Shown piece by piece: positions 8,787 through 18,617 of a stretch of 64,000 bases of DNA (position 1 is the stretch's first letter; every line of letters begins with the position of its first letter). This stretch comes from Sporotomaculum syntrophicum (GTDB lineage Bacteria; Bacillota; Desulfotomaculia; Desulfotomaculales; Desulfallaceae): positions 894,754-958,753 of the forward strand of contig NZ_LSRS01000003.1 of the NCBI RefSeq assembly GCF_009932395.1, in the 5' to 3' direction. The position numbers and the translations under genes are program-made. The notes beneath the pieces were generated by a model that made no database searches, was not told where the DNA came from, and was given only the letters and a program-made list of their open reading frames with translations.

Positions 8787-9533
8787 CTACCTGTTCTTGA
8801 TATAAGTATGCGTTATATGGGGATGACTGGACTTTCGCGACTGAATTTGAAATTGCTTTAAGGACGAGATTAGTGGGGTAAGTTTGGCAAACCCATAATT
8901 CCTGGTATCGAAATCCGGATAACGTTTATTCAACTTCTTCCCTACTTCGCCTAAAAATGCCCAGCCATTATCGTCTGAAGTTTCGGTGACAATTACCCGG
9001 ATAGTTTCAATCAGTTCATCGATACTGGCCATGCCTTCTTGCACATCTTCCAATTTTTCTGCTTTCTTAACTTTAGCTTCATAAGCAGTGGCCGTTACTG
9101 AAGCCAAGACCTCCAAATATTTAAATTTTTCACAAGCCGATATAAAAGGTGTCGGCGTCTTCTTCTCGCCCATACCAATTACATACATACCGGCTTCCCG
9201 TAAGCGGGCAGCAAGCCTGGTGAAATCACTATCGCTGGAAACAATGCAAAAACCATCAACGTTTCCTGAATACAGTATATCCATCGCATCAATAATCAAG
9301 GCCGAATCAGTTGCATTTTTACCTATGGTATAGCTGTACTGCTGAATCGGGGTGATGGAATAGTTCAGCAGTACCTTTTTCCAGGAAGACAGCCTGGGTG
9401 TCGTCCAATCCCCGTATATCCGCTTATATGTAGGTATCCCGTGGTTAGAGATCTCAGCAATTATATATTTGATATACCTGTCCGACACATTATCAGCATC
9501 AATTAAAACCGCAATTTTCTTATCACTTTCCAT
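8787..9533 (-). CDS. NYN-domain (PIN-like) protein with C-terminal LOTUS/OST-HTH domain
   Basis: 248 residues. Residues 5-145 are a NYN nuclease-like domain: VLIDADNVS, KNATDSALIIDAMD and FCIVSSDSDFTRLA hold the acidic residues that bind metal in active relatives. Residues about 170-245 are an OST-HTH/LOTUS module (IDELIETIRVIV..GWAFLGEVGKKLNKRYPDFDTRNYGFAKLTPLI) that binds RNA in characterised proteins. Role: probably RNA cleavage or RNA binding in the cytoplasm; targets unknown. AAAGGAT precedes the ATG. Confidence 0.85.
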   Translation of the reverse strand: MESDKKIAVLIDADNVSDRYIKYIIAEISNHGIPTYKRIYGDWTTPRLSSWKKVLLNYSITPIQQYSYTIGKNATDSALIIDAMDILYSGNVDGFCIVSSDSDFTRLAARLREAGMYVIGMGEKKTPTPFISACEKFKYLEVLASVTATAYEAKVKKAEKLEDVQEGMASIDELIETIRVIVTETSDDNGWAFLGEVGKKLNKRYPDFDTRNYGFAKLTPLISSLKQFQIQSRKSSHPHITHTYIKNR

Positions 9534-9553
9534 ATGCTATCCTTTCCTGGACC

Positions 9554-10480
9554 CTACCGGGCTCGGGCATCACTCAATATAAAATCATGCAGTTGTTGTT
9601 TTGTGGCGGCAAGGTCAGATTGCAAGTAATAGACCCCGGCTATATTAGCATTTTGCCAGTACCCATCCTGGGGAAACCTTTCATGCTCCAGGATGTTAAC
9701 CTGTTGCGTAAAACAACTCATACCCAGATTAAGTATGGCCGTTTTAGTCATGCTTGTTTCCACGTACGGTAGTATCCGGGCAACATAATTAGGTAAACTA
9801 GTTAAACCATTTTTTTGCACCTTATTAAATACAGCGGCCAGTACTTCCTTTTGCCTATCAATGCGCACAAAATCATTATCAAATTTGCGATTACTGACAT
9901 AGGCCAAAACTTGTTCGCCGTCCAATAATTGCTTCCCACTTTTAGTTATGTACTTTGACCGGTCATCCATATAATCATTGATAATTTCTCTTTCCTCATC
10001 CTGCACATCAATAGTAATACCGCCTAACGCGTCAACAGCCTCCTTTAAGGTGCGAAAGTCAACGGTAACAAAATCACTGATGCTCGTATTAAAATTTTGA
10101 TTAATCGTTTTTAAGGCTAACTGGGGGCCGCCATAAGCATAAGCATGATTAATCTTATCCTCACCATGGCCTTCGATAGGGACAATTAAATCCCTCATTA
10201 TCGACGACATCTTTATGGTTTGCTGAGCAAAATCAATTGTACAGATAATAATAGTATCAGAACGGCCATTTTGTGCTCGCTGGTACCTGTCTAAGCCAAA
10301 CAGCGCTATATTGACAATACCCTCCTGCTTGGGCAGGTTAGTTCCATCGGCTGTTTTTATCCCTAAGGCCTTATCTGTTTTATTTATCCGAACATGATCA
10401 ATTTTATTGATTAAACTATAGGCAAAAGCAGAAGGGATTATTATAAATAATAAGACCAACAAAGCAGCTTTTTTAAACAT
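9554..10480 (-). CDS. LytR-CpsA-Psr (LCP) family cell-wall ligase
   Basis: About 308 residues: an N-terminal signal anchor (KKAALLVLLFIIIPSAFAYSLI) then the LCP catalytic domain outside the membrane. LFGLDRYQRAQNGRSDTIIICTIDF and SIMRDLIVPI carry the conserved Asp and Arg residues; RKFDNDFVRIDRQKEVLAAV is the C-terminal family block. These enzymes attach polymers from undecaprenyl carriers to peptidoglycan. It follows galU-ugd-epimerase on the same strand, so it likely attaches the uronic-acid-containing glycan those genes supply. The start at 10480 is chosen for GGAG 9 bases upstream; a longer reading from 10537 would overlap the epimerase gene. Confidence 0.88.
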   Translation of the reverse strand: MFKKAALLVLLFIIIPSAFAYSLINKIDHVRINKTDKALGIKTADGTNLPKQEGIVNIALFGLDRYQRAQNGRSDTIIICTIDFAQQTIKMSSIMRDLIVPIEGHGEDKINHAYAYGGPQLALKTINQNFNTSISDFVTVDFRTLKEAVDALGGITIDVQDEEREIINDYMDDRSKYITKSGKQLLDGEQVLAYVSNRKFDNDFVRIDRQKEVLAAVFNKVQKNGLTSLPNYVARILPYVETSMTKTAILNLGMSCFTQQVNILEHERFPQDGYWQNANIAGVYYLQSDLAATKQQLHDFILSDARAR

Positions 10481-10509
10481 AAAGTCATACTCCATTATTT
10501 TAATCCACA

Positions 10510-11553
10510 TTAATAAGCGTAATAACTTGTAAACCATTCAGCAAACCTGAGCAGCCCTTCCTCAATACTGGTGCTGGGTTTGAAACCAAAATCCCGTTCC
10601 AACTTGGCAGTGTCTGCGCAGGTCCTGAGCACATCTCCGGGCTGCATGGGCAGAAATAATTTGTCCGCCGCTATGTTTCTCCCGGTGGTTTGAGCCAATG
10701 CCTTTTCCAGGGTTTTAATGAAATACATCAACTGCTCGGGGTTATTATTGCCGATATTATATACCTTGTGTCGCACGCCGGCTTTAGCAGGGGGGTTACC
10801 CAGTATCCTTACCACACCGGTAATGATATCATCGATATAGGTAAAGTCCCGGTACATTTCACCGTGGTTAAAAACAGTAATAGGTTCGCCCTTCATAATC
10901 TTCCGACTAAAGGAGAAATAGGCCATATCAGGGCGGCCAAGCGGCCCGTAAACAGTAAAAAACCTTAAACCAGTAGCGGGTATCTGGTAAAGATGGCTAT
11001 AAGTGTAAGCCATCAGCTCATTAGATTTTTTTGTAGCGGCATAAAGGGAGATCGGGTGATCAACACAATCCTCCTCTGCAAAGGGTACTTTTTTATTGGC
11101 CCCGTAAACAGAGCTGGAAGAGGCATAGACCAGGTGTTCAACACCCTGTGCCCCGGTATAGGAATGCCGGCAGGCTTCCAGAATGTTAAAAAAACCGATG
11201 ATATTGCTCTGTATATAAACACCGGGATTTTCAATACTGTAGCGCACCCCTGCCTGGGCTGCCAGGTTAACTACAATCTGGGGCTTGTATAAGTTAAATA
11301 TAGTATTTACAAACTCCTGGTCCGCAATATCACCCTTGAGAAAGGTAAACAGGCTACTGTTTTCCGTCTGTGTAAGACTATCCAGCCTGGCCTGTTTTAA
11401 GGAGACCTCATAATAGTCGTTGAGATTATCTACACCAATCACCCGGCAGCCCGTTGCAAGCAAGCATTTGGCCAGCCAAAAGCCGATAAACCCTGCTGCC
11501 CCGGTAATTAGATAGGTCTTGGTTGTATCTAATTCCCTGTAATCCGCTCTCAT
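10510..11553 (-). CDS. NAD-dependent nucleotide-sugar epimerase, UDP-glucuronate 4-epimerase-like
   Basis: 347-residue extended SDR. GAAGFIGFWLAKCLL is the NAD-binding loop; S..YGA..K (VYASSSSVYGANKKVPF, then SLYAATKKSNELMAY) gives the SYK triad. RFFTVYGPLGRPDMAYFSF and DFTYIDDI are typical of UDP-glucuronate epimerases. Encoded just after UDP-glucose dehydrogenase, so the likely substrate is UDP-glucuronate, giving UDP-galacturonate for an envelope polymer. Confidence 0.85.
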   Translation of the reverse strand: MRADYRELDTTKTYLITGAAGFIGFWLAKCLLATGCRVIGVDNLNDYYEVSLKQARLDSLTQTENSSLFTFLKGDIADQEFVNTIFNLYKPQIVVNLAAQAGVRYSIENPGVYIQSNIIGFFNILEACRHSYTGAQGVEHLVYASSSSVYGANKKVPFAEEDCVDHPISLYAATKKSNELMAYTYSHLYQIPATGLRFFTVYGPLGRPDMAYFSFSRKIMKGEPITVFNHGEMYRDFTYIDDIITGVVRILGNPPAKAGVRHKVYNIGNNNPEQLMYFIKTLEKALAQTTGRNIAADKLFLPMQPGDVLRTCADTAKLERDFGFKPSTSIEEGLLRFAEWFTSYYAY

Positions 11554-11597
11554 CTAAAAAGCCTGCTCCTTTAAGCTTATATTACCCGGCACATTTG

Positions 11598-12986
11598 TTA
11601 AGCAATGATCTGGCGATGACCTGATTTCCTCGCACTGCCGGTTTTAACATCTTTGCTTACCACTGCCGCACGGCCAATAGAATAATACTCCACTCCCGCG
11701 TCCTGCATCTCGGTAATTTCGTAAATATTCCTGCCATCATAGACCAATGGCGTGCGCATCAGCGCAACATAGTCTGCCGGTTGCACAGCTTTAATCTCAT
11801 CCCACTCGGTAAATATAAAGCAGACGTTAGCACCGATTAACCCTTCTTCCGGCCGGTCTACATACTTAATATTATACTCACCTTCCGGGTACATCTGACT
11901 GAAATTAGCTCGTCCCACAGGGTCATAAGCGTAAACTTTTGCCCCACGCTCCAATAGCAAAGGGATATTGGCCAGGGACGGGGCTTCCCGCAAATCGTCT
12001 GTTCCAGGCTTGAATGTCAGTCCCAGTACCGCCACTTTCAAGCCATCAAAAGTGATCAGCCGGTTGGATGCTTTCTTATAAAGAAGGGTCTTCTGATCAT
12101 TATTTACTTCTACGGCAGCATGAACTGTCCGCAGGTTATAGCCATGTTGCCTAGCCAGGTAGGCCAGCGCCTTGGTATCCTTGGGGAAGCAGCTGCCCCC
12201 GTATCCAATACCCGCACTTAAAAATTTGCTGCCAATTCGCTCATCGAAGGACATGCCCCGGGCTACGTCCTGAATATCTGCACCTACCAGCTCACAAAGG
12301 TTGGCAATATCATTCATATAGGATATTTTCAGCGCAAGAAAATCATTAGAGGCATATTTGATCATCTCAGCCGACCGCCTGCTGACCGAAACAATGGGCA
12401 GATTAAAAGGTTCGTATATCTTCATCAGCATGGCTTCAGCCCACCGGCTTTCTGTGCCGATAATAATTCTAGCTGCCTCCAGGGTATCCCGTACCGCCGT
12501 GCCCTGAGCTAGAAATTCGGGATTGCTGGCCACCTCTACTATAACATCATGCACCAGGAAATCATGAATAAACTGCTCCACTTTATCATTCGTACCTACC
12601 GGGACGGTTGATTTTACCACCACCAGGCAATCCTTTTCGATGGCTTCGGCAATTTGCCTGGCCACAGTGGCAATATGAGACAAGTTAGCGGAACCGTCGG
12701 GCTGCTCAGGGGTGCCGACACCAATAAAGATCGCGTCGGCATCTTTGTAAGCCCGTACGTGATCAGTAGTAAAAGTTAACCTGCCTGCAGCGTAATTTTT
12801 CCGCATCAACTCTTCTAAGTCAGCTTCATATATGGGAGAGATGCCCTGTTTGAGCATATCAATTTTATCTTTGTCGATATCCACACAGGTAACCTGGTGA
12901 CCAACTTCAGCAAAACACACGCCGGCCACCAATCCTACATAACCTGTACCGGCCACAGAAATTTTAAAGCTCTGGGGGAGCTGCAT
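11598..12986 (-). CDS. ugd: UDP-glucose 6-dehydrogenase
   Basis: 462 residues. ISVAGTGYVGLVAGVCFAEVGHQVTCVDID is the N-terminal Rossmann fold; GYGGSCFPKDTKALAYLA contains the catalytic cysteine; VLGLTFKPGTDDLREAPS opens the C-terminal UDP-binding domain. It oxidises UDP-glucose to UDP-glucuronate with two NAD+. The ATG at 12986 begins the fold and has GAGG 10 bases upstream; the ORF extends further upstream without a good start. It sits between galU (its substrate) and the epimerase (its product user). Confidence 0.93.
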   Translation of the reverse strand: MQLPQSFKISVAGTGYVGLVAGVCFAEVGHQVTCVDIDKDKIDMLKQGISPIYEADLEELMRKNYAAGRLTFTTDHVRAYKDADAIFIGVGTPEQPDGSANLSHIATVARQIAEAIEKDCLVVVKSTVPVGTNDKVEQFIHDFLVHDVIVEVASNPEFLAQGTAVRDTLEAARIIIGTESRWAEAMLMKIYEPFNLPIVSVSRRSAEMIKYASNDFLALKISYMNDIANLCELVGADIQDVARGMSFDERIGSKFLSAGIGYGGSCFPKDTKALAYLARQHGYNLRTVHAAVEVNNDQKTLLYKKASNRLITFDGLKVAVLGLTFKPGTDDLREAPSLANIPLLLERGAKVYAYDPVGRANFSQMYPEGEYNIKYVDRPEEGLIGANVCFIFTEWDEIKAVQPADYVALMRTPLVYDGRNIYEITEMQDAGVEYYSIGRAAVVSKDVKTGSARKSGHRQIIA

Positions 12987-13127
12987 TACACTATACCTCG
13001 CTTTAACTAGATTTGTATATATACAAAAATAGCGTTTAGTTGCTCTACCCAATACGAACTTAAGCCGTCTTAACAGCTTATAGTGATAATTACATTAGAA
13101 ATCTTTTCAATGAAAAAATAAAGATTT

Positions 13128-14075
13128 TCAAAGAATCCTGCCTAGCATCAAAGCCTCGCCCCTTACCCTGGCTGCAGCTGCCTCCTGCCCCCATCCGGTT
13201 TCCCTAGCCACAACCTTCATTATGTACCCCAAAAACTCCTCTCTCAAATCTTCCCTCCGCAAAGCCATTTCAACTGTAGCTTCTAAAAAGCCCAGCTTGT
13301 TTCCCACGTCATACCTTATACCCTGAAAATTATAGGCATACATAATCTCTTGCTGAGCCAGCTCTTTCAAAGCATCAGTAAGCTGAATCTCGCCACCTAT
13401 ACCCGGTTCGGTATGCTCCAGAATGTCAAAAATGCCTGGATTGATGATATACCTGCCTAAGATAGCCATATGGGATGGGGCTTCTTCCTGTGCCGGTTTT
13501 TCCACTAACCCTTTGACCTGATAAACCCGGTCGGCAATTAACGTACCATCAACAATTCCATATTTGCTGACTTCTTGTGGAGCTACTTCCTGTACACCCA
13601 GAATAGAAGCCGGGTATTGCTCATATACATCAAGCATCTGTTTTAAACAAGGTTGTTCAGTATGGCTATTATGTACGATATCATCTCCCAGGAGTACCGC
13701 AAAAGGCTCGTTGCCAATAAATGTACGAGCGCAATAGATGGCATGTCCCAGGCCATTGGGGTCTTTCTGTCTAATATAATGAATATCCACCATCTCAGAT
13801 ACGTTCCTAACTATTTCAAGTAAATCATGTTTATTCTTTCTTTCCAGTTCCAGTTCAAGTGCAACCGAGCGGTCAAAATGATCCTCAATAGCTCTTTTAC
13901 ATTTCCCGGTAACAATTAAAATTTCAGTAATACCTGAAGCAATCGCTTCTTCAATAATATATTGAATCGTAGGCTTATCTACAATGGGCAACATTTCCTT
14001 AGGCATCGCTTTGGTCGCCGGTAAAAAACGAGTACCTAAACCAGCTGCCGGTATAACTGCCTTACGTACTTTCAT
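13128..14075 (-). CDS. galU: UTP-glucose-1-phosphate uridylyltransferase
   Basis: 315 residues. KAVIPAAGLGTRFLPATKAMPKEMLPIVDKP is the nucleotide-binding signature, LGDDIV the metal site, and GLVEKPAQEEAP the family loop. It makes UDP-glucose from UTP and glucose-1-phosphate. First gene of a four-gene minus-strand envelope-sugar run (galU, ugd, epimerase, LCP). AAGGAGGG precedes the ATG. Confidence 0.94.
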   Translation of the reverse strand: MKVRKAVIPAAGLGTRFLPATKAMPKEMLPIVDKPTIQYIIEEAIASGITEILIVTGKCKRAIEDHFDRSVALELELERKNKHDLLEIVRNVSEMVDIHYIRQKDPNGLGHAIYCARTFIGNEPFAVLLGDDIVHNSHTEQPCLKQMLDVYEQYPASILGVQEVAPQEVSKYGIVDGTLIADRVYQVKGLVEKPAQEEAPSHMAILGRYIINPGIFDILEHTEPGIGGEIQLTDALKELAQQEIMYAYNFQGIRYDVGNKLGFLEATVEMALRREDLREEFLGYIMKVVARETGWGQEAAAARVRGEALMLGRIL

Positions 14076-14099
14076 GATCTAACCCTCCTTATTTCCTGA

Positions 14100-14594
14100 C
14101 GCTGTCTTTCTGCAATTTTTTTCTAAAACTACAATATAGTAATAATTAATTAAAGTGAGCATGCTCCTTATGGTATTGTTTCGGTTACTTAATTGGTTGG
14201 ATTGCACCGGCCTGAGAAGATAAATGAAAAATCATTCTATTTACCTTAAGCACAAGTTACTGTTAAGACCAGCTAAAAAATCACCTAGTTCTTTTGTGCT
14301 TATGACTATATTATATCAGATTTTCAACGGTTAAATTAAAGTTTAGATGCAATATTTTCCGGTTTCGCCCAGCTTACTGCCAGCCAGGCTAACCATAAAT
14401 TTGCTCAAGTAAAAAGTACCTAAAGTATAGGCAAAGTGCTATAATGTTTAATAATAGATTATTCATTAAACTCTTTAAATTTTTAAAATAACCCTTTTGC
14501 TAAAAGTTCGTAGCTGCGCTGTCCGGTATCGTAAAAAAAGTTAGGGTGCATAATTAGCCCACCTTTATAAACTTTTATACAGGGGAGGAAACAA
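14100..14594. other. Divergent intergenic region between galU and the AOR operon
   Basis: About 500 AT-rich bases. A TATAAT at 14440-14445 could serve the plus-strand aldehyde oxidoreductase operon, but no -35 match precedes it. GGGGAGGA at 14582-14589 is the ribosome site of the ferredoxin gene. A molybdenum/tungsten cofactor riboswitch was looked for and no clear fold was seen. Confidence 0.4.
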
Positions 14595-14999
14595 ATGCCG
14601 AAATTACTGCGTGCAGACCAAATGAAAAAATGTATCGGCTGCTATTCCTGCATGCTAGCCTGTGCACGTACGCTGCAGCATGATTTTTCACCCCGCAAAG
14701 CTGCGATCCAAATTAGAAGTGTCGGTGGCTTACAGAGCAGACTCGTGGTTGATATCTGCCGCGGCTGCACAGATCCCCCCTGCGCTCTAGTCTGTAATTG
14801 CAATGCCTTGACCCCCCGCCGGGGTGGCGGAGTGCGTTTTTATAAGGATAGATGTATCGGGTGTGAAAAATGCGTGGAAGCCTGTATAGTGGGTGCGATC
14901 CGCTTTGACGAAGACAATAAACAGCCGATCATCTGCATCCAATGCGGTACCTGTGTGAAATATTGTCCCCATGAAGTTCTTTCCATGCACGAGGTCTAA
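14595..14999 (+). CDS. aorA: Four-cluster ferredoxin, electron-transfer subunit of the aldehyde oxidoreductase
   Basis: 134 residues with four cysteine groups: CIGCYSCMLAC, CRGCTDPPCALVC, CIGCEKCVEAC and CIQCGTCVKYC, enough for four [4Fe-4S] clusters in the HycB/DmsB-like pattern. It ends 26 bases before the AOR gene and surely serves it, carrying electrons between the tungsten subunit and an acceptor, as in AorAB enzymes. The name aorA is by analogy with the aromatic-degrader enzyme and is less certain than the function. Confidence 0.85.
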   Translation: MPKLLRADQMKKCIGCYSCMLACARTLQHDFSPRKAAIQIRSVGGLQSRLVVDICRGCTDPPCALVCNCNALTPRRGGGVRFYKDRCIGCEKCVEACIVGAIRFDEDNKQPIICIQCGTCVKYCPHEVLSMHEV

Positions 15000-15025
15000 C
15001 GCCAATATAGCAAGGGGGTCTTTAA

Positions 15026-16765
15026 ATGACCAGAACATCCTCTATCAGAATACTGGATATAAATCTAACTGATAAAAAATTTCAAGTAAAGGAAAGGGAA
15101 GATCTGGCACCATTTTTAGGCGGCACGGGGTTAGCCACCAAATTGTATGCCGAATATGTAGCTTACGATAAACCACCACTGGCTCAAGAACAACCCATCA
15201 TAATAACGTGCGGACCACTGTCAGCAATCTTCCCGATGGCCACCAAAGCAGTAGCCACGTTCCGCTCCCCGCTGACCGGCGAATGGGGAGAAAGCCACGC
15301 CGGTATGCGTATTGCTTTTGCCATGCGCTTTGCCGGTTTCCGGGCTATCATTATTCACGGCCGGGCAGAGCGCCCTGTTTATTTAAGCATTGGGCCTAAC
15401 CGGGTCGACTTTAAGGATGGCACGCCCCTGTGGGGGATGCCCACAGATGAAACCGGGCGTATTCTACGCCAAATTTCACCCGGGCAGGGCTTTCGCAGCT
15501 GCCTGCGCATCGGGCCGGCAGGAGAAAACCTGGTGGCCTTTGCCAATGTTAACGTGGACACTTACCGGCATTTCGGGCGCCTGGGCTTGGGAGCAGTATT
15601 CGGTTCCAAGCAGCTTAAGGCAGCCGTCATATACGGTGGCAACTCCGAACCCATCCCCGACCCCAAGCAATACCGGGAAGTTTACGATACCATTTATCAC
15701 CTAGCCGTAAACACCGATATTATGGAAAAATACCACGGCCTGGGCACTTCCGGAAATATCGCCGCCTTGAGCGCCCTGGGAGCACTGCCCACAGAGAATT
15801 TACAAAAAAATACCTTTGAAGGGAGCCAGGCTATCTCCGGGGAAGCCTTTGCCCGGGACACCCTGGTACGTAAAGTTGCCTGTACAGGCTGCCCGGTGGG
15901 CTGCATCCACATCGGTGTTAGGCGCAAACTGTTTGCCGAAGGGCACGAGTATGAATCAACTTATATAGCTTACGATTATGAGCCAATTTACGCCCTGGGC
16001 ACTATGCTGGGTATATCTACTCAGGAGCAAATTTTTGATTTAATTGACTATGTAGAACAGTCCGGCATGGACGTCATGTCTACCGGTGTGCTGCTGGCCT
16101 GGCTGACGGAAGCTTATCAAAAGAATATTGTAACAAAAGAAGCACTTGGTATTGAACCTGCGTTTAACAACGTAGATAATTACATGAAGATAATGGACAA
16201 CATAGTCAGTCAGCCCAACGAACTCTACCGCTTGCTGGCGCGCGGCACCAACCAGGCGGCGCAGAAACTGGGCGGGTTGGACTACGCGCTCACCTTAGGC
16301 AACCATGAAATGGCCGGTTATCACACCGGTTATGGCAACCTGGTTGGTCTAGCCTTAGGACCACGTCATTCCCACCTGGATAATAGCGGCTACTCCTTTG
16401 ATCAGAAGGCATTGCGCAACAACTTAAGCCGAGAACAAGTCGTTCGGGAAATTATAGCCGAGGAAAAATGGCGCAATGTGCTGAATAGCCTCTGTGTTTG
16501 TCTTTTCGCTAGAGAAGTTTACACCAGGGAAAATATCTGCGCAGCCCTCGCCTGCGTACGCATCAACATGACCGGCGAGGGGCTGGAAAAACTAGGTGAC
16601 GAGGTATTTCGCTTGAAAAACCAAATCCGGCTACAGCTGGGCTACAACCCGGGTAATTTAAACTTTGCCAACCGCTTTTTCGAAACCCCTGCTATGGGCC
16701 AGGAGCTAGACCGGGAAATCCTGGCTGACATGATCAATATGTACCGCAGCCAGGCTGGGATATAA
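15026..16765 (+). CDS. aorB: Tungsten-containing aldehyde:ferredoxin oxidoreductase
   Basis: 579 residues of the AOR family. Domain 1 (about 1-210) binds the bis-pterin: GGTGLATKLY, PLTGEWGESHAG and GRLGLGAVFGSKQLKA. The cluster cysteines are CTGCPVGC (near residue 290) plus a later CVC (near 492). The enzyme oxidises aldehydes to acids or, with low-potential electrons, reduces acids. Paired with a polyferredoxin and encoded in an aromatic degrader, so benzaldehyde-type substrates are possible, but the sequence does not show it. AGGGGG lies upstream of the ATG. It is much shorter than BamB (655 residues), the window's other AOR-family protein. Confidence 0.92.
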   Translation: MTRTSSIRILDINLTDKKFQVKEREDLAPFLGGTGLATKLYAEYVAYDKPPLAQEQPIIITCGPLSAIFPMATKAVATFRSPLTGEWGESHAGMRIAFAMRFAGFRAIIIHGRAERPVYLSIGPNRVDFKDGTPLWGMPTDETGRILRQISPGQGFRSCLRIGPAGENLVAFANVNVDTYRHFGRLGLGAVFGSKQLKAAVIYGGNSEPIPDPKQYREVYDTIYHLAVNTDIMEKYHGLGTSGNIAALSALGALPTENLQKNTFEGSQAISGEAFARDTLVRKVACTGCPVGCIHIGVRRKLFAEGHEYESTYIAYDYEPIYALGTMLGISTQEQIFDLIDYVEQSGMDVMSTGVLLAWLTEAYQKNIVTKEALGIEPAFNNVDNYMKIMDNIVSQPNELYRLLARGTNQAAQKLGGLDYALTLGNHEMAGYHTGYGNLVGLALGPRHSHLDNSGYSFDQKALRNNLSREQVVREIIAEEKWRNVLNSLCVCLFAREVYTRENICAALACVRINMTGEGLEKLGDEVFRLKNQIRLQLGYNPGNLNFANRFFETPAMGQELDREILADMINMYRSQAGI

Positions 16766-16770
16766 CTCGC

Positions 16771-16815
16771 TAAAAAAACAGCATTCCCTACCTGGTTAAC
16801 CCCGGCAGGGAATTA
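16771..16815. terminator. Bidirectional rho-independent terminator
   Basis: ATTCCCT (16783-16789) pairs with AGGGAAT (16807-16813), flanked by A7 on the left and a T-rich stretch on the right. It serves the AOR gene (+) and the convergent ferritin-like gene (-). Confidence 0.8.
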
Positions 16816-16841
16816 CTTTTAAAGTTGCAGTATTAAGTTAC

Positions 16842-17324
16842 TTAAAACAGCCCACCCGTAGCAATTTTACGAATGTGCTGTTTTTCCTGATCAATAATTT
16901 TGCCGATGATGTCTTTGCCCGAAGCATCCACCACATTGTATAGTTCCTGGAAAATCAAGATGGAGTCTTTTTCAAATTGCATAGCAACCGCCAGGGCTTC
17001 CCTTACTGTTGTGACACCTGCGGCCAATTTGTCAACATTGTCATGATTAAACACATGGTTGTCAATCAACGCATGCATATAGTTGCTATATTCATTCACA
17101 TAGCTTTCATTAGGAACGAACTCCTGTCCTAGACCAATACCCAGCGCTTCAAAGTCGATGATATGCTGTTTTTCTTCCGATGCCAGGGCGGTAAACATCT
17201 CTTTGATTTCTGGGTCGCCAACCTTGTCTACAGCAATTTCATAAAATTTCTGCCCTTGCTGCTCAACGGCTACCGCTAGTTTAACAATCTCTTCACCGCT
17301 GAAATTAATCACGCTCCATGCCAT
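16842..17324 (-). CDS. Ferritin-like / rubrerythrin-fold di-iron protein
   Basis: 160 residues in a four-helix bundle with two ExxH pairs: EQQGQKFYEIA with SEEKQHIIDFE, and FEKDSILIFQEL with DQEKQHIRKI. No rubredoxin domain. Such proteins usually take part in peroxide or oxygen defence or iron storage. The gene is monocistronic, with GAGGTGA before the ATG. Confidence 0.82.
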   Translation of the reverse strand: MAWSVINFSGEEIVKLAVAVEQQGQKFYEIAVDKVGDPEIKEMFTALASEEKQHIIDFEALGIGLGQEFVPNESYVNEYSNYMHALIDNHVFNHDNVDKLAAGVTTVREALAVAMQFEKDSILIFQELYNVVDASGKDIIGKIIDQEKQHIRKIATGGLF

Positions 17325-17385
17325 AGCTATTCACCTCTTATTTAATTAAATTATTATTTAGTACATTATAGCATGTAATAATAAG

Positions 17386-18378
17386 TTAAACCATACTTTT
17401 CTCAAATCGCCAGGCATCACGACACATTTCGGCCAAACCTCGCCTAGCGGCCCAGTTAAGCTCCCGTCTGGCCTTGGAGGCATCAGCATAGCACTCGGCA
17501 ATATCGCCAGGCCGTCGGTCCACTATGACATAGGGCACGTCAATGCCATTCACTTCCGCAAAGGTCTTGACCAGCTGCAAAACCGAAGTTCCCTGGCCAG
17601 TACCCAGGTTATAAATATGCACCCCCGCGGTTAAATGATTAAGTGCCGCCACATGCCCCTCCGCCAAATCCATCACATGGATATAATCCCTGACCCCGGT
17701 CCCATCCACGGTTGGGTAATCGCCGCCGAACACCCTTAACTTCTCAAGCTTGCCCTTGGCCACCTGGGTTACATAGGGCATCAGGTTATTGGGGACCCCG
17801 GTGGGCGCTTCACCAATCAAGCCGCTCTCGTGAGCCCCCACCGGGTTGAAATACCTTAACAAAGCCACGGACAACTTTGGATTTGCCCCGGCCGCATCAG
17901 TTAAGATGCGCTCGCTCATAGCTTTCGTTGCTCCATAAGGATTAGTGGCGGGTAGCAAGTCCATCGTCTCGATAAAAGGCACCTCATTCTCACCATACAC
18001 AGTGGCCGACGAACTGAAAACAAACCGGTTGACACTGTATTTCTGACAGGCCATTGCCAACACCATTGTGCTGACCAGGTTATTATAATAATAAACCAGG
18101 GGTTTGGCCACAGATTCCCCCACCGCCTTAAAGCCAGCAAAATGAATAATCCCGTCAATTGAATGGTTTGCCATGATTTGCTCCACCGCTGTTGCAACCG
18201 TCACATCTACCTGGTAAAAGGGAACGTCGTGCCCCGTGATTTGTTTGATCCGGTCGATCGTCTCAGCCTTGCTGTTGCTCAGGTTGTCCACCGCTATCAC
18301 AGTATGCCCCGCTTCCAGCAGAGCTACACAAGTATGGGAGCCGATAAACCCGGCCCCTCCGGTAACCAGTATATTCAT
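17386..18378 (-). CDS. galE: UDP-glucose 4-epimerase
   Basis: 330 residues. MNILVTGGAGFIGSHTCVALLEAGH is the NAD site; SSSATVYGE and NPYGATKAMSE give the Ser and YxxxK; RYFNPVGAHESGLIGEAP and GTGVRDYIHVMDLAEGH are GalE hallmarks. It interconverts UDP-glucose and UDP-galactose. The ATG at 18378 matches the conserved N-terminus and has AGAGAGGTTGA about 8 bases upstream; the ORF extends four codons further without support. Not part of the galU operon. Confidence 0.94.
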   Translation of the reverse strand: MNILVTGGAGFIGSHTCVALLEAGHTVIAVDNLSNSKAETIDRIKQITGHDVPFYQVDVTVATAVEQIMANHSIDGIIHFAGFKAVGESVAKPLVYYYNNLVSTMVLAMACQKYSVNRFVFSSSATVYGENEVPFIETMDLLPATNPYGATKAMSERILTDAAGANPKLSVALLRYFNPVGAHESGLIGEAPTGVPNNLMPYVTQVAKGKLEKLRVFGGDYPTVDGTGVRDYIHVMDLAEGHVAALNHLTAGVHIYNLGTGQGTSVLQLVKTFAEVNGIDVPYVIVDRRPGDIAECYADASKARRELNWAARRGLAEMCRDAWRFEKSMV

Positions 18379-18617
18379 ATGTAAAATCAACCTCTCTGGT
18401 ACATATACAGCTAATATTTCTCAAAGCCTGTATCTATTATATGCCGATTAGCTGTCCCCGTGTAGCTATATTATCGTTTGACCGACAAATTCACACTACC
18501 ACACCATTTAACTAATTAGTCCTGACTGGGCCAAATTGCGGGGGCTTTGGAATAAGTTTGAAAAATAAATTGCTCCGTGTTACAATAATTTAAAGAAGTT
18601 AGGAAGGGATTGGTTAG

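Noticed and set aside
14100..14594. Possible Mo/W cofactor riboswitch before the AOR operon
   Set aside because: No set of paired elements matching the known motif could be traced by eye.
18472..18492. TTTGACCGACAAATT, similar to one arm of the bam enhancer palindrome
   Set aside because: Only one arm is present, without the central ACATGT or a -24/-12 box at the right distance; chance match.
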